Origin: Mycobacterium branderi
Lineage (GTDB): Bacteria; Actinomycetota; Actinomycetes; Mycobacteriales; Mycobacteriaceae
Reading direction: 5' to 3'
Assembly (NCBI RefSeq): GCF_010728725.1
Contig: NZ_AP022606.1
Span: 4,154,001-4,218,000, forward strand
DNA: 64,000 bases
The notes below the pieces were generated by a model that saw only the letters and a list, made by a program, of their open reading frames with translations, did no database searches and was not told the origin of the DNA. This document shows, piece after piece, positions 1-8,694 of this stretch; the stretch's first letter is position 1, and each line of letters starts with the position of its first letter. The position numbers and the translations under genes were made by a program.

Positions 1-1656
1 ACGCCCGACTGGCTGGGGTTGCCGGAGCGGCTCGGCGCTCGCCGCACCTGGGGCCTGGCGGCACAGTTATATAGCGTGCGGTCCCGAGGGTCGTGGGGCG
101 TCGGCGACCTGACCGACCTCACCGACCTCGCGGTGTGGTCCGCGTCGCGGCACGGCGCCGGCTATCTGTTGGTCAACCCGCTGCATGCGGCCACCCCGAC
201 CAAGCCGATGGAGCCGTCGCCCTATCTGCCGACGTCGCGGCGCTTCGTCAACCCGCTCTACCTGCGGGTCGAGGCGATACCGGAGTTCGCTTACCTGCCC
301 AAACGCAGCCGGGTGCGGCGGCTGCGTGAGCGGGCCCGCGACCGCGCGGCCACCTCCGACTCGATCGACCGCGACACCGCATGGGCGGCCAAACGCAAGG
401 CGCTGCAACTCGTCTACCGGGTCCCGCGTTCGGCGGGCCGGCAACTGGCCTTCGCGGCGTTCTGCGCGCGCGAGGGCACCGCGCTCGACGACTTCGCCAC
501 CTGGTGTGCGCTGGCCGAGGAGTACGGCGCTGACTGGCATCAATGGCCGGAATCACTGCAGCACCCGAGCGCGCCCGGCGTGGCCGAATTCGTCGCCGAG
601 CACGCTGCGGAGGTGGATTTCCATCGCTGGCTGCAATGGCAGCTCGAAGAGCAGCTGGCCACTGCTCAGTCTCGGGCGGTGGCGGCCGGGATGTCGCTGG
701 GCATCATGGCCGACCTGGCCGTCGGCGTGCATCCCACCGGCGCGGACGCCTGGGGACTGCAGGACGCGCTGGCGCTGGGTGTGACGGCGGGCGCGCCGCC
801 GGACGAGTTCAACCAGCTCGGCCAGGACTGGTCGCAGCCGCCGTGGCGTCCGGACCGCCTCGACGAGCAGGAGTACCAGCCGTTCCGGGCGCTGATCCGC
901 GCCGTGCTGCGGCACGCCGGCGGGGTGCGCATCGACCACATCATCGGGCTGTTCCGGCTGTGGTGGATCCCCGAGGGTTCGCCACCCACGCATGGCACCT
1001 ATGTGCGCTACGACCACGAGGCGATGGTCGGCATCGTCGCGCTGGAGGCCCATCGGGCCGGGGCGGTGGTGGTCGGTGAGGACCTCGGCACGGTCGAGCC
1101 GTGGGTGCGCGAGTATCTGCGGGCCCGCGGCGTGCTTGGTACCTCGATTCTGTGGTTCGAGCGCGACCGCGACGGTGACGGCGGGCCGCTACCGGCCGAA
1201 CGCTGGCGGGAGTACTGCCTATCCGCGGTCACCACGCATGACCTGCCGCCGACCGCGGGATATCTGGCGGGCGAGCATGTGCGGCTTCGGGATTCGCTGG
1301 GACTGTTGACCCGTCCGGTCGACGAAGAGCTCGCGGCCGCTGCGGCAGACCGGGAGGCGTGGCTGGCCGAGCTGCGGCGGGTCGGGCTGCTGGGTCGGCA
1401 CGCCGACCTCGACGAAACCGTGGTGGCCCTGCACGAGTACCTGGGCCGTACGCCGTCGCGGCTGCTGGGTCTGGCGCTGACCGACGCGGTCGGCGATCAC
1501 CGCACCCAGAACCAGCCCGGCACCACCGACGAGTACCCGAATTGGCGGGTGCCGCTGTCCGGTCCCGACGGTCGGCCGGTGCTGCTCGAGGACGTCTTCA
1601 CCGACCCGCGGGCCGCGCGGCTGGCCGAAACGCTGCATGCTCAGACGGCCGGTTAA
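1..1656 (+). CDS. malQ: 4-alpha-glucanotransferase (amylomaltase), 3' part
   Basis: The gene enters from the left edge, so only the last 551 residues are present. The frame is open from base 1 and ends in TAA at 1654. GH77 enzymes transfer maltosyl units between alpha-1,4-glucans in cytoplasmic glycogen and maltodextrin metabolism. Family marks are visible: W-G-L-A-A-Q-L-Y near base 52, DLAVGVHP near 713, RIDHIIGLFRLWW near 928 (this segment carries the nucleophile Asp in the family), and GEDLGTV near 1075 (acid/base Glu). An F420-type oxidoreductase gene follows after 11 bp. The N-terminal region lies outside the window, so its integrity cannot be judged. Confidence 0.95.
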   Translation, partial: TPDWLGLPERLGARRTWGLAAQLYSVRSRGSWGVGDLTDLTDLAVWSASRHGAGYLLVNPLHAATPTKPMEPSPYLPTSRRFVNPLYLRVEAIPEFAYLPKRSRVRRLRERARDRAATSDSIDRDTAWAAKRKALQLVYRVPRSAGRQLAFAAFCAREGTALDDFATWCALAEEYGADWHQWPESLQHPSAPGVAEFVAEHAAEVDFHRWLQWQLEEQLATAQSRAVAAGMSLGIMADLAVGVHPTGADAWGLQDALALGVTAGAPPDEFNQLGQDWSQPPWRPDRLDEQEYQPFRALIRAVLRHAGGVRIDHIIGLFRLWWIPEGSPPTHGTYVRYDHEAMVGIVALEAHRAGAVVVGEDLGTVEPWVREYLRARGVLGTSILWFERDRDGDGGPLPAERWREYCLSAVTTHDLPPTAGYLAGEHVRLRDSLGLLTRPVDEELAAAAADREAWLAELRRVGLLGRHADLDETVVALHEYLGRTPSRLLGLALTDAVGDHRTQNQPGTTDEYPNWRVPLSGPDGRPVLLEDVFTDPRAARLAETLHAQTAG

Positions 1657-1667
1657 CCTCACGGGTG

Positions 1668-2549
1668 ATGAAAGTCGCGGTGGTCGCCCCGGTCGGCGCC
1701 GGTGTCACGGCGGACCCCGCGTGGATGGCGGCGTTTGCACGGCATCTGGAGGTCTGCGGCTTCGAGTCAATCGTGGTCGTCGAGCACACCGTGCTGGCGA
1801 CCCGCTACGACAGCGTCTACCCCTACGACAGCTCGGGCCGGGTGGAACTCGCGGCCGACTGCCCGGTCCCCGATCCGCTTGATCTGCTGGCGTTCTTGGC
1901 CGGCCACACCGAGCGGCTGGGTCTGGCCACCGGAGTTCTGGTGCTGCCCAATCACCATCCGGTTGTGCTGGCCAAGCGGGCGGCCACCGTCGACGTGCTG
2001 TCGGGTGGGCGACTTCGGCTGTGTGTCGGCGTCGGTTGGCTGCGTGAAGAAATCGAAGCCTGCGGAACCGAATTCGGCAGCCGGGGCCGGCGAGCCGACG
2101 AGCAGTTGGGAGTGCTTCGGGCGCTGTGGGACGACCGCCCGCACGGGGTCAGCCACCATGGCGAGTTCTTTCACTTCGACGACATCACTTGCCACCCGAA
2201 ACCCGTTGCAGGCGTTGGTCTTCCGGTGCATATCGGCGGGCACAGCGCTGCGGCGGCGCGGCGAGCGGGCCGGCTCGGCGACGGTTTTCAGCCGCTGGGG
2301 GTCGTCGGCGCGCAGCTGGGCTCGCTGCTGTCGCTGATGCGCGACGAGGCCTCGGCCGCCGGCCGCGACCCGGACCGCCTGGAGGTGTCGTTGGGCCACT
2401 CGGTCACCAAGATCGACGCCGACCGCGCGGGCCGCCTGGCCGAGCAGGGTGCCGACCGGATCGTGTTGGCCATGCCGCCGCTCACCGACATCGAGCAGGC
2501 CAAGGACGCGTTGTCGGCCTGCGCGCAACGCCTGTTGCTGGCGTCATGA
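1668..2549 (+). CDS. LLM-class F420-dependent oxidoreductase
   Basis: This 293-residue protein is a luciferase-like (LLM) TIM-barrel oxidoreductase of the mycobacterial F420-dependent type. It has the typical N-terminal strand with a helix (HLEVCGFESIVVVEH), the central TGVLVLPNHHPVVLAKR segment, the GGRLRLCVGVGWLREE stretch, and a late HIGGHS motif. ATG at 1668 is chosen because the domain starts there and malQ ends at 1656. Its stop overlaps the ATG of the next gene in an ATGA junction, which implies translational coupling to the SnoaL-like protein. The substrate is unknown. F420 rather than FMN use is inferred from the family. Confidence 0.85.
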   Translation: MKVAVVAPVGAGVTADPAWMAAFARHLEVCGFESIVVVEHTVLATRYDSVYPYDSSGRVELAADCPVPDPLDLLAFLAGHTERLGLATGVLVLPNHHPVVLAKRAATVDVLSGGRLRLCVGVGWLREEIEACGTEFGSRGRRADEQLGVLRALWDDRPHGVSHHGEFFHFDDITCHPKPVAGVGLPVHIGGHSAAAARRAGRLGDGFQPLGVVGAQLGSLLSLMRDEASAAGRDPDRLEVSLGHSVTKIDADRAGRLAEQGADRIVLAMPPLTDIEQAKDALSACAQRLLLAS

Positions 2550-3001
2550 CGCTCACCGCGAGCGACCGGGCGGGGCTGTCCGATCTGGTGCACCGATACG
2601 CCGCCGGGGTCGACGATCGCCAATTCGACGCTGTTGCAGCACTTTTCACTGACACGGCCGAACTTACGGTGCCCGACCCGCCGGCCTCGCTGGAACCGGT
2701 CCAGCGTCACAGCGGTCGGGCCGCCATCGCAGCGGCGGTCGCCAAGGTCACGGTCGCCGCACGCACCGAACACGCGATAGTCGGCGAGGTTTACGACGGC
2801 GGCGCACAGCCCGATTCCGCGCTCGGCCGCATCACCTGCATCGCGCACCACTGGAGCCGCGAAGCGGGCCAGATCACCGACGTGGTCTGGCACCTGCGTT
2901 ACGACGACCAGTATCTGCGGACCGGCGACGGCTGGCAGATCAGCCGGCGCGCGCTGACCGTCAACGCGATCGAGACTCGGCCGGCACGCCGGCTGCGTTA
3001 G
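2546..3001 (+). CDS. SnoaL-like (NTF2-fold) protein
   Basis: This 151-residue protein has the NTF2/SnoaL signature: an N-terminal helix with LVHRYAAGVDDRQFDAVAALF, then a G-R-A-A-I motif, a strand with WHLRYDDQYLRTGDGW and a final R-R-A-L-T strand. Members are small cone-shaped barrels acting as isomerases, dehydratases or cyclases, or as non-catalytic ligand binders. The ATG overlaps the stop of the upstream oxidoreductase by 4 bp, so the two probably act on one pathway. The 3' end overlaps the convergent glycosyltransferase gene by 41 bp. No catalytic function can be assigned. Confidence 0.8.
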   Translation: MTLTASDRAGLSDLVHRYAAGVDDRQFDAVAALFTDTAELTVPDPPASLEPVQRHSGRAAIAAAVAKVTVAARTEHAIVGEVYDGGAQPDSALGRITCIAHHWSREAGQITDVVWHLRYDDQYLRTGDGWQISRRALTVNAIETRPARRLR

Positions 3002-4133
3002 CCGTATCTTCGAGTAGATCGGCTGCCAGAGCGACGCTTTCGTCGGGTGTTGTCAACTGGGTGGCCACCTCGCGGGCCCTGGCGATGCATTGCGGTGTAA
3101 GGAGTGATCGCAGGTCCGCCACCAGCGATTCCAGCGTAGTGTCCGAAAGCTGGTGTCCGGAACCGATTTTCAGGCGTGTAACCACGTCGGCCCAGATCGG
3201 TTGATCGAGCCAGCGCCAGAGGATCAACGCCGGGACTCCGGCCCGCATGCCTGCCGCGGTGGTGCCGGCACCGCCATGATGGACGACGGCCCGGCACGCC
3301 GGCAGGACGGCCCCGTGGTTGACTGTGTCGGCAATCTTGACGTGTTCGAATTGCGGAATTTCGCTGAATTCGCTTGCCCCAGAGCAAATCAACGCTCGCT
3401 CGCCCAGCTGCGCGCATGCCTCGCCGATCACGGCGACCGTATCGGCGGCAGCTGCCAGCCGCACGCTGCTGCCAAAGCCGAAGTAGATGGGCGGTGTCCC
3501 CCCGGCGATCCACGCCAAGACCTCGTCGTCGGCCTCGGTGGGCAACTCCAGCGTCAACGCGCCGACGAAGGGTCGTCGGTTACCGCCTCTCGCCCACTCG
3601 GCAGCCAAATCGGGAAAACACAGCTTGTCGTAGGCCTGGATCTCCAGCGACGGGCCCCGCGCCGGCTGCCCCGCCGGCAGCCCCAGTGCGCGGCGTTGAG
3701 CTTCGTCCGCCTGTGCTGTCAAGTCGTCGAAGGGCAGCCCGGACGCCGACACCGGCGCGGGGAAGAAATGCAGCGTGGCCAGCGGAATGCCGAAGCGCTC
3801 CGCGACATTGGCGGCCAGTCCCTGCTCGCTCGTGCCGGTCAACAGCAGGTCGGCATCCTCTGCCAGCCGCGTCAGCGTCGCGCCCGACGCCGCCAGAGCC
3901 TGGCTGACGTGGTCCATCAGCTCGCCGATCATGGCGAGCGGATTCTGGGCGTGGTGCGCCTGCGGGCTCGGCCCGTAGGCGACCGGGGCAAGCCCGGCCG
4001 ACTCGACGATGCCGAGCATGTGCGGCGGGGCGGCCATGCACACGTCGTGCCCGCGGCGCCGTAGCTCGCGCCCCACCGCGGCGAACGGCTCGACGTCGCC
4101 GCGGCTTCCGTAGCTTGCCAACGCAAATTTCAT
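2961..4133 (-). CDS. GT1-family glycosyltransferase
   Basis: This 390-residue protein starts MKFALASYGSRGDVEP, the N-terminal loop of the sterol/rhamnosyl GT1 glycosyltransferases of mycobacteria (Rv1524/Rv1526c type). The C-terminal nucleotide-sugar site is clear: ACRAVVHHGGAGTTAAG followed by AGVPALILWRWLDQPIWADVV. ATG at 4133 is preferred over upstream in-frame codons because the domain begins exactly there. These enzymes glycosylate envelope lipids or small hydrophobic acceptors in the cytoplasm. No acceptor is suggested by the neighbours. Its end overlaps the convergent SnoaL-like gene. Confidence 0.88.
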   Translation of the reverse strand: MKFALASYGSRGDVEPFAAVGRELRRRGHDVCMAAPPHMLGIVESAGLAPVAYGPSPQAHHAQNPLAMIGELMDHVSQALAASGATLTRLAEDADLLLTGTSEQGLAANVAERFGIPLATLHFFPAPVSASGLPFDDLTAQADEAQRRALGLPAGQPARGPSLEIQAYDKLCFPDLAAEWARGGNRRPFVGALTLELPTEADDEVLAWIAGGTPPIYFGFGSSVRLAAAADTVAVIGEACAQLGERALICSGASEFSEIPQFEHVKIADTVNHGAVLPACRAVVHHGGAGTTAAGMRAGVPALILWRWLDQPIWADVVTRLKIGSGHQLSDTTLESLVADLRSLLTPQCIARAREVATQLTTPDESVALAADLLEDTANAAGVPAESRSR

Positions 4134-4590
4134 TCCGCAGGACCTCACTCGCGCGCTGTCCGGCGTGACGTTAGTAGCCCGGCGGTCGGCGTGCCCGTTG
4201 GCGTGCGGCGGGTGATGCCATCCGCGGTCACGCACTCGATGTGATGAATCTCACTCCGATCGGCGATGCCGCCTTGTCGGCTGCGCTGGTGCAACACTGC
4301 CGATGGGTGCTAAAAGCGCAGCGCCAGTAGGATTTCGGCGGCTATAAGGGTATGGGCGCCACACTCAGGCACTCGGCCGAATCAACTTTGGACCGGCGCA
4401 ACCACGCGAGCAAATCGTCATTTTTACCGCATATTCGGAATAATGAGACGCAATTAACCGCAGATACGACTCAAATCGTGTCGGCGCCGTTGATTCGCCC
4501 GCCGAACCAGGCGATGACCAGGCAATTCACGGCCAGTGTTTCCCTGATGTTTACCGCGGTAACAAAGGCGTTTCGTGTAAGTTCGGCCGC
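4134..4590. other. Intergenic region with divergent promoters
   Basis: These 457 bases hold no convincing gene. The segment around 4415-4480 is AT-rich for this genome and includes a TATTC-G-GAATA palindrome. It separates the minus-strand glycosyltransferase from the plus-strand membrane oxidoreductase, so promoters in both directions are expected. A separate palindrome at 4551 is listed on its own. Confidence 0.5.
4551..4562. promoter_or_regulatory. Candidate operator TTACCGCGGTAA
   Basis: This is a perfect 12-bp palindrome ending 28 bp before the GTG start at 4591. It is embedded in a longer imperfect one, TGTTTACCGCGGTAACA. A TAAGTT hexamer at 4577-4582 could be the -10, which would place the palindrome over the -35. 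The binding protein is unknown. Confidence 0.4.
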
Positions 4591-6438
4591 GTGACGACCA
4601 CGGACGCTAATGGCCCCAAGGGGCGCATCGATTTGGCCGAGACCGACGTCGTACCGACAGACTCCACCCACCATGTCGACTTTCCCGCCGAGGTCGTCGA
4701 CGTGGAAATGGAGCTGGAGCAGGGCTACCGCACCGAGGTGCACAAGGCCCACGACGTCGTCGATGTGGAGAACTACGGCGGCGGATTCGACCTCACCCGG
4801 CGCGCCACCGCGCCGAAGCTGCGGGTGGGCCGCGACAAGTGGTTCAACCTGATGTGGCTGATTCCGATCGGCTTCGCGCTGCTGGTCGCCGGGGTGGCGA
4901 TCGGCAAGGGCCTCTACCACACGCCCGCGGTGCGGGACTTCGTCGAGCGATACCCCGGTTCGGACCCGTCCGGTGTCATCCCCGGCATGCCGGCCTGGGT
5001 CGGATGGACCCACTTCTTCAACCTGTTCATGATGATGTTCATCATCCGGACGGGCATCCAGATTCTCTGCGATCACCCGCGGTTGTACTTCAGCCGCAAC
5101 TCCACGCCCGGCAAGGACGAGTGGCTGCGGGTCGGCCCGCCGGTCCCGGACGACGAGTACTGGACCGCCAACGCCGACACCGTCGCCCTGCCCCCGCAAT
5201 TCGGGCTGCCCGGCTTCCGGCACTCCATCGGGCTGGCCCGCTGGTGGCATCTCGGTGTGGACGTGCTGTGGCTGCTCAACGGCGCGGTGTTCTATGTCTT
5301 GCTGTTCACCACCGGACAGTGGCGCCACATCGTGCCGACCAGTTGGGACGTCTTCCCCAACGCCGCGTCGGTGGCCATCCAGTACCTGTCGCTGCACTGG
5401 CCGACCGACAACGGGTGGGAGGCCTACAACGGCATGCAGTTGCTGGCGTACTTCACCACCGTCTTCATCGCCGCACCGGCCGCGCTGATCACTGGGCTCG
5501 GCATGTCGCCGGCACTCTCGCAGCGCCTCACCATCATCAGCAAGCGGCTGAACATTCAGATCGCCCGCTCACTGCACTTCCTGGTGCTGGTCTACTTCCT
5601 GTTCTTCATCCTCGTGCACGTCACGCTGGTGTTCGCCACCGACGCGCTGCGCAACCTCAACCACATGTTCGCCGCCCGCGACGACAACGGTTGGGCGGGC
5701 TTTTTGGTGTTCACCGTGGCGATGCTGGTGACGGCGGTCGCCTGGGTGTGGGCCACGCCGTTCACCATCCGGCACCCGCGCGTGGTGCAGAGGGTCGGAT
5801 ATGCGTTGATCGGGCCGTTCCAGCGGCTGCTGGAAAATCTCAACCCGAAGCCCGGCGCGTTCACCGAGGAAGACATCTCGCCGCATCACTGGCGTAACGG
5901 CCGGCTGCCGGAGACCGTCGAATACAAGGAGCTGGAGAAGAACGACTTCCGGGATTGGCGGCTAAAGGTTTACGGGCTCGTCGAAAACCCGATGGAGTTC
6001 TCCCTCGAGGATTTGAAGGCGCTGCCCTACCACGACCAGATCACCCAGCACTTTTGCATCCAGGCCTGGTCGGGTGTCGCCAAATGGGGTGGCGTGCAGA
6101 TGAAGACGATCATGGACATCGTCAAGCCGCTGCCCGAGGCCAAGTGGGTGGTGTTCTACTCGATGGGCCTGGGCGCCACCGGTGGGATCTACTACAACGC
6201 GCATCCCATCGACCAGATGTGGCACCACATGTCGATGCTGGCCTACAACATGAACGACCAGCCGCTGCCCTACATGCACGGCAAGCCGCTGCGGTTGCGC
6301 AACGAGCTGCAGCACGGCTTCAAGCAGGTGAAGTGGATCAAGGGCATCGAGTTCGTCGAGCACTACTCCGAAATCGGTAGCGGCTACGGCGGTTACAGCG
6401 AAGACCACAAGTACTTCGGGCGCCACCAGACGCTTTAG
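4591..6438 (+). CDS. Fused cytochrome-b-like membrane domain plus sulfite-oxidase-type molybdopterin domain
   Basis: This 615-residue protein joins two normally separate functions. Residues 1-80 are an acidic cytoplasmic head. Six predicted membrane spans lie near 86-106, 137-158, 217-240, 282-304, 326-349 and 368-389. They include His residues suited to b-type haem (WTHFF, RWWHLG, RSLHFL). From about 430 to 600 is a molybdopterin oxidoreductase domain with FCIQAWSG, where Cys489 is the expected Mo ligand, and a NELQHGFKQVKWI C-terminal signature. This resembles a MsrQ/MsrP (YedZ/YedY) pair in one chain, oxidising or reducing a sulfur substrate and passing electrons to or from quinone. No Tat signal is seen, as expected if the domain is membrane-tethered. 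GTG at 4591 is the start that precedes the acidic head. The substrate is unknown. Confidence 0.85.
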   Translation: MTTTDANGPKGRIDLAETDVVPTDSTHHVDFPAEVVDVEMELEQGYRTEVHKAHDVVDVENYGGGFDLTRRATAPKLRVGRDKWFNLMWLIPIGFALLVAGVAIGKGLYHTPAVRDFVERYPGSDPSGVIPGMPAWVGWTHFFNLFMMMFIIRTGIQILCDHPRLYFSRNSTPGKDEWLRVGPPVPDDEYWTANADTVALPPQFGLPGFRHSIGLARWWHLGVDVLWLLNGAVFYVLLFTTGQWRHIVPTSWDVFPNAASVAIQYLSLHWPTDNGWEAYNGMQLLAYFTTVFIAAPAALITGLGMSPALSQRLTIISKRLNIQIARSLHFLVLVYFLFFILVHVTLVFATDALRNLNHMFAARDDNGWAGFLVFTVAMLVTAVAWVWATPFTIRHPRVVQRVGYALIGPFQRLLENLNPKPGAFTEEDISPHHWRNGRLPETVEYKELEKNDFRDWRLKVYGLVENPMEFSLEDLKALPYHDQITQHFCIQAWSGVAKWGGVQMKTIMDIVKPLPEAKWVVFYSMGLGATGGIYYNAHPIDQMWHHMSMLAYNMNDQPLPYMHGKPLRLRNELQHGFKQVKWIKGIEFVEHYSEIGSGYGGYSEDHKYFGRHQTL

Positions 6439-6442
6439 CGTG

Positions 6443-7747
6443 TCAGCCGGTCTTCGGCAGCGGGATGCCTTCGCTGGTGGAGAATTCGGCGTCGCTTTGC
6501 GTCGACAGGCCCATCGACACCAGCGTGCGGGCGAAGAACATGTCGGTCAGATACGCCAGCGACACCGCCCACCGGTTGACGAATCGCGGTATGGCGTAGA
6601 GGTGATAGCCGCGGGTGACCAACTTCGCCGGGTATCCCGACAGGTGCACGCCCAGCGGGTTGGCGACGGCGCTGCGCGGCCCGAGATCGACGACCAGGCC
6701 CATGTTTCGGTGCTTGTACTGCTTCGGCTTGCCGTAGCCGAGACTGGCGGCGACGTTGTGGGCCAGAACCTTGCCCTGACGGATCGCGTGCTGGGCGGTG
6801 GGCGGGGTGATCTTGCCCGGTTGAGTCACGTCGGGAACCGCGGCCGTGTCCCCGGCGGCGAAGACCTCCGGGTGGTCGGGAACCTGTAAATCGGTCTGCA
6901 CCTTCAAGCGGCCCTTCTCGGTCGGCAGGCCGAGCGTCTCGATGAGCGGCGCGGCCGTCACCCCGGTCACCCACGCCACGGTGTGGGTGTTGACCCGCGA
7001 CCCGTCGCTGAGGACCACGTAGTCGGGATGCACCTCTCGCAGCGTCACGCCCAGACGCACGTCCACACCGCGACGCCGCAGCACCCGCATCGCCTTGTCC
7101 CCCAGCTTTTCTCCGACTTCGGGCATCACCTGTTCCGCGAGGTCCAGCAGCAGAAACTTCACGTCGCCCGGTTCGAAATCCATGTGCTTGGCAGCGGCGT
7201 CGGCCAGTGCGCGCAGTTGTGCGGTGAGCTCGGTTCCGGAGTATGACGCGCCGACGACCACGATCGTGCGCCGCGCCTGTGCCCGGTCGTCGTCGGATTC
7301 CAGACAGGACAGCTCGAATTGCTCGAGGACGTGGTCGCGAAGGTAGAGCGCTTCGGCGACGGACTTCAAACCCCTTGCATACGTGGCTAACCCGGGGATA
7401 TCGAATAACCGGGTGACCGATCCCGGGGTGAGCACCAGCCGATCCCAGGACAGCTCGCCGGGCCGCTGCTCGAGATCGGTGAAGGTGAGGGTGTGGCGGT
7501 CAAGGTCGACACTTTCGACGCGTCCCCGCACCTTGCGCACACCATTCAGCGTGCCGGCCAACGGGATAGTGACGAACCGCGCGTCGACGACACCGCCCGC
7601 CACATCGGGCAGCAGCGGCGTGTAGAGCATGTAGTCGACGGGCGAAATGATCGTGATGTCGACATCGCGTTTGCCCAGCTTGCGGGCCAGTCGGCGCGCG
7701 CACTCGAAACCGGTGAAGCCACTTCCCACGATCACGACGGACGTCAT
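6443..7747 (-). CDS. FAD-dependent pyridine nucleotide oxidoreductase, NDH-2-like
   Basis: This 434-residue protein begins MTSVVIVGSGFTGFECARRL, an FAD-binding Rossmann GxGxxG. A second NAD(P) Rossmann (IVVVGASYSGTELTAQL) lies near residue 165, and the FAD-closing motif VFAAGDTAAV near 300. This is the layout of type II NADH dehydrogenases, which pass electrons from NADH to quinone at the inner face of the membrane. It looks like Rv1812c rather than Ndh/NdhA (from memory). The gene converges on the membrane oxidoreductase with only 4 bp between stops. A quinone partner is inferred only. Confidence 0.87.
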   Translation of the reverse strand: MTSVVIVGSGFTGFECARRLARKLGKRDVDITIISPVDYMLYTPLLPDVAGGVVDARFVTIPLAGTLNGVRKVRGRVESVDLDRHTLTFTDLEQRPGELSWDRLVLTPGSVTRLFDIPGLATYARGLKSVAEALYLRDHVLEQFELSCLESDDDRAQARRTIVVVGASYSGTELTAQLRALADAAAKHMDFEPGDVKFLLLDLAEQVMPEVGEKLGDKAMRVLRRRGVDVRLGVTLREVHPDYVVLSDGSRVNTHTVAWVTGVTAAPLIETLGLPTEKGRLKVQTDLQVPDHPEVFAAGDTAAVPDVTQPGKITPPTAQHAIRQGKVLAHNVAASLGYGKPKQYKHRNMGLVVDLGPRSAVANPLGVHLSGYPAKLVTRGYHLYAIPRFVNRWAVSLAYLTDMFFARTLVSMGLSTQSDAEFSTSEGIPLPKTG

Positions 7748-7774
7748 CGTCCCCAGGGTAGCGACCCCGCCGGG

Positions 7775-8626
7775 TCACGGGCTGGCCAGCAGAGTGCCGA
7801 ACTTGGCGGCCAGCCAGGGCTTGCGGCCGCCGGCGAGCAGCCTGCCCCGGATGATTTGCGGCCACTGCGACACTCGGCCGAAGCCGATCAGCAGGAACGT
7901 GACCGGGTCGGCGGTGATGACGCAGTCGGCCTTCTCACCGGCCGCGGAAACGACGGCAGTGCCGTCGTCGACCGCGATCCGGTACCGGCCGCCGCCGCGC
8001 ATCCGCAGTTCGAAGGTAGCGTGCATGCCCCGAGTTCGCGACTGCCGCAAGTAATTCGGTGCCAGCGCCAGCGCGGCGGGTACCACCCGCAGGGCGTCGT
8101 CGCGGCCGATCGTCCATGCCCGCCCCGTTGCCCGCGCGATGTCCAGCCCGTGGACCAATTGCTCGCCCAGCAACAAACACGTCATGAACGCCGGTTCCAG
8201 GACAAGGCTGTCGGCGGTGACGATCGCGGTGTGGTCGACGGCCGCCGCTGCGGCCAGATAATGCTCGGCGGTTTCCTGGAGCATGCCGGCCAGCCGACGT
8301 GGGTCACGCTCGGCGACATCGACGAGGTGGCGATCGTTGACCGCGGTCCGCAACGTCGCCGGTGATCCGGTCGGGATCGCCTCGCGCTCGACATCTCCGC
8401 GCACCTGGCGGGTCAGCGCGTCGGTGTATTCGCGCATGTCGCCGACCACATGTGCGGCGGTCTCGGCGGCGGTCCACCGCAACCCGGGCACGCGTGCGTC
8501 GGGATTGTCGATACCGCGCCACAACTCGACGCTGCGGGCGACTGCTGCGGCCAGGGCCGCTCGGGCTTCTGCGTCCGCACGCCGCACCTCGTCGACGGGC
8601 CCGGCCAGTGCGGGGGCAGGTTTCAT
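7775..8626 (-). CDS. Mycothiol-dependent maleylpyruvate isomerase-family protein
   Basis: This 283-residue protein has an N-terminal DinB/MDMPI-like four-helix domain with metal-ligand candidates in AAETAAHVVGDMREY and EQLVHGLDIARATGR. It ends in an SCP2-like lobe (CVITADPVTFLLIGFGR). Members are mycothiol S-transferases or isomerases of aromatic or xenobiotic breakdown. ATG 8626 is chosen because GGAGG lies 7 bp upstream; an ATG at 8653 is also in frame but would start inside the operator. The gene is divergent from a TetR gene with a shared palindromic operator, so repression by that protein is likely. Confidence 0.8.
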   Translation of the reverse strand: MKPAPALAGPVDEVRRADAEARAALAAAVARSVELWRGIDNPDARVPGLRWTAAETAAHVVGDMREYTDALTRQVRGDVEREAIPTGSPATLRTAVNDRHLVDVAERDPRRLAGMLQETAEHYLAAAAAVDHTAIVTADSLVLEPAFMTCLLLGEQLVHGLDIARATGRAWTIGRDDALRVVPAALALAPNYLRQSRTRGMHATFELRMRGGGRYRIAVDDGTAVVSAAGEKADCVITADPVTFLLIGFGRVSQWPQIIRGRLLAGGRKPWLAAKFGTLLASP

Positions 8627-8647
8627 CCGCGAACCTCCATCCATCGG

Positions 8648-8668
8648 TGACATAGCGCTACTATGTCA
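8648..8668. promoter_or_regulatory. TetR-type operator TGACATAG-N5-CTATGTCA
   Basis: This 21-bp site has perfect 8-bp arms separated by CGCTA. It lies between the divergent mycothiol-type enzyme and TetR genes. A third CTATGTCA half-site recurs at 8679-8686, 18 bp further. The arrangement suggests that the TetR at 8695 represses both itself and the enzyme gene. Confidence 0.7.
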
Positions 8669-8694
8669 CATAACTTCACTATGTCAATAGGCTG

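Noticed and set aside
4352..4594. 80-residue frame in the gap before the membrane molybdoenzyme
   Set aside because: The composition is AT-rich and non-coding in look, with no start signal or family likeness; it runs into the real gene start.
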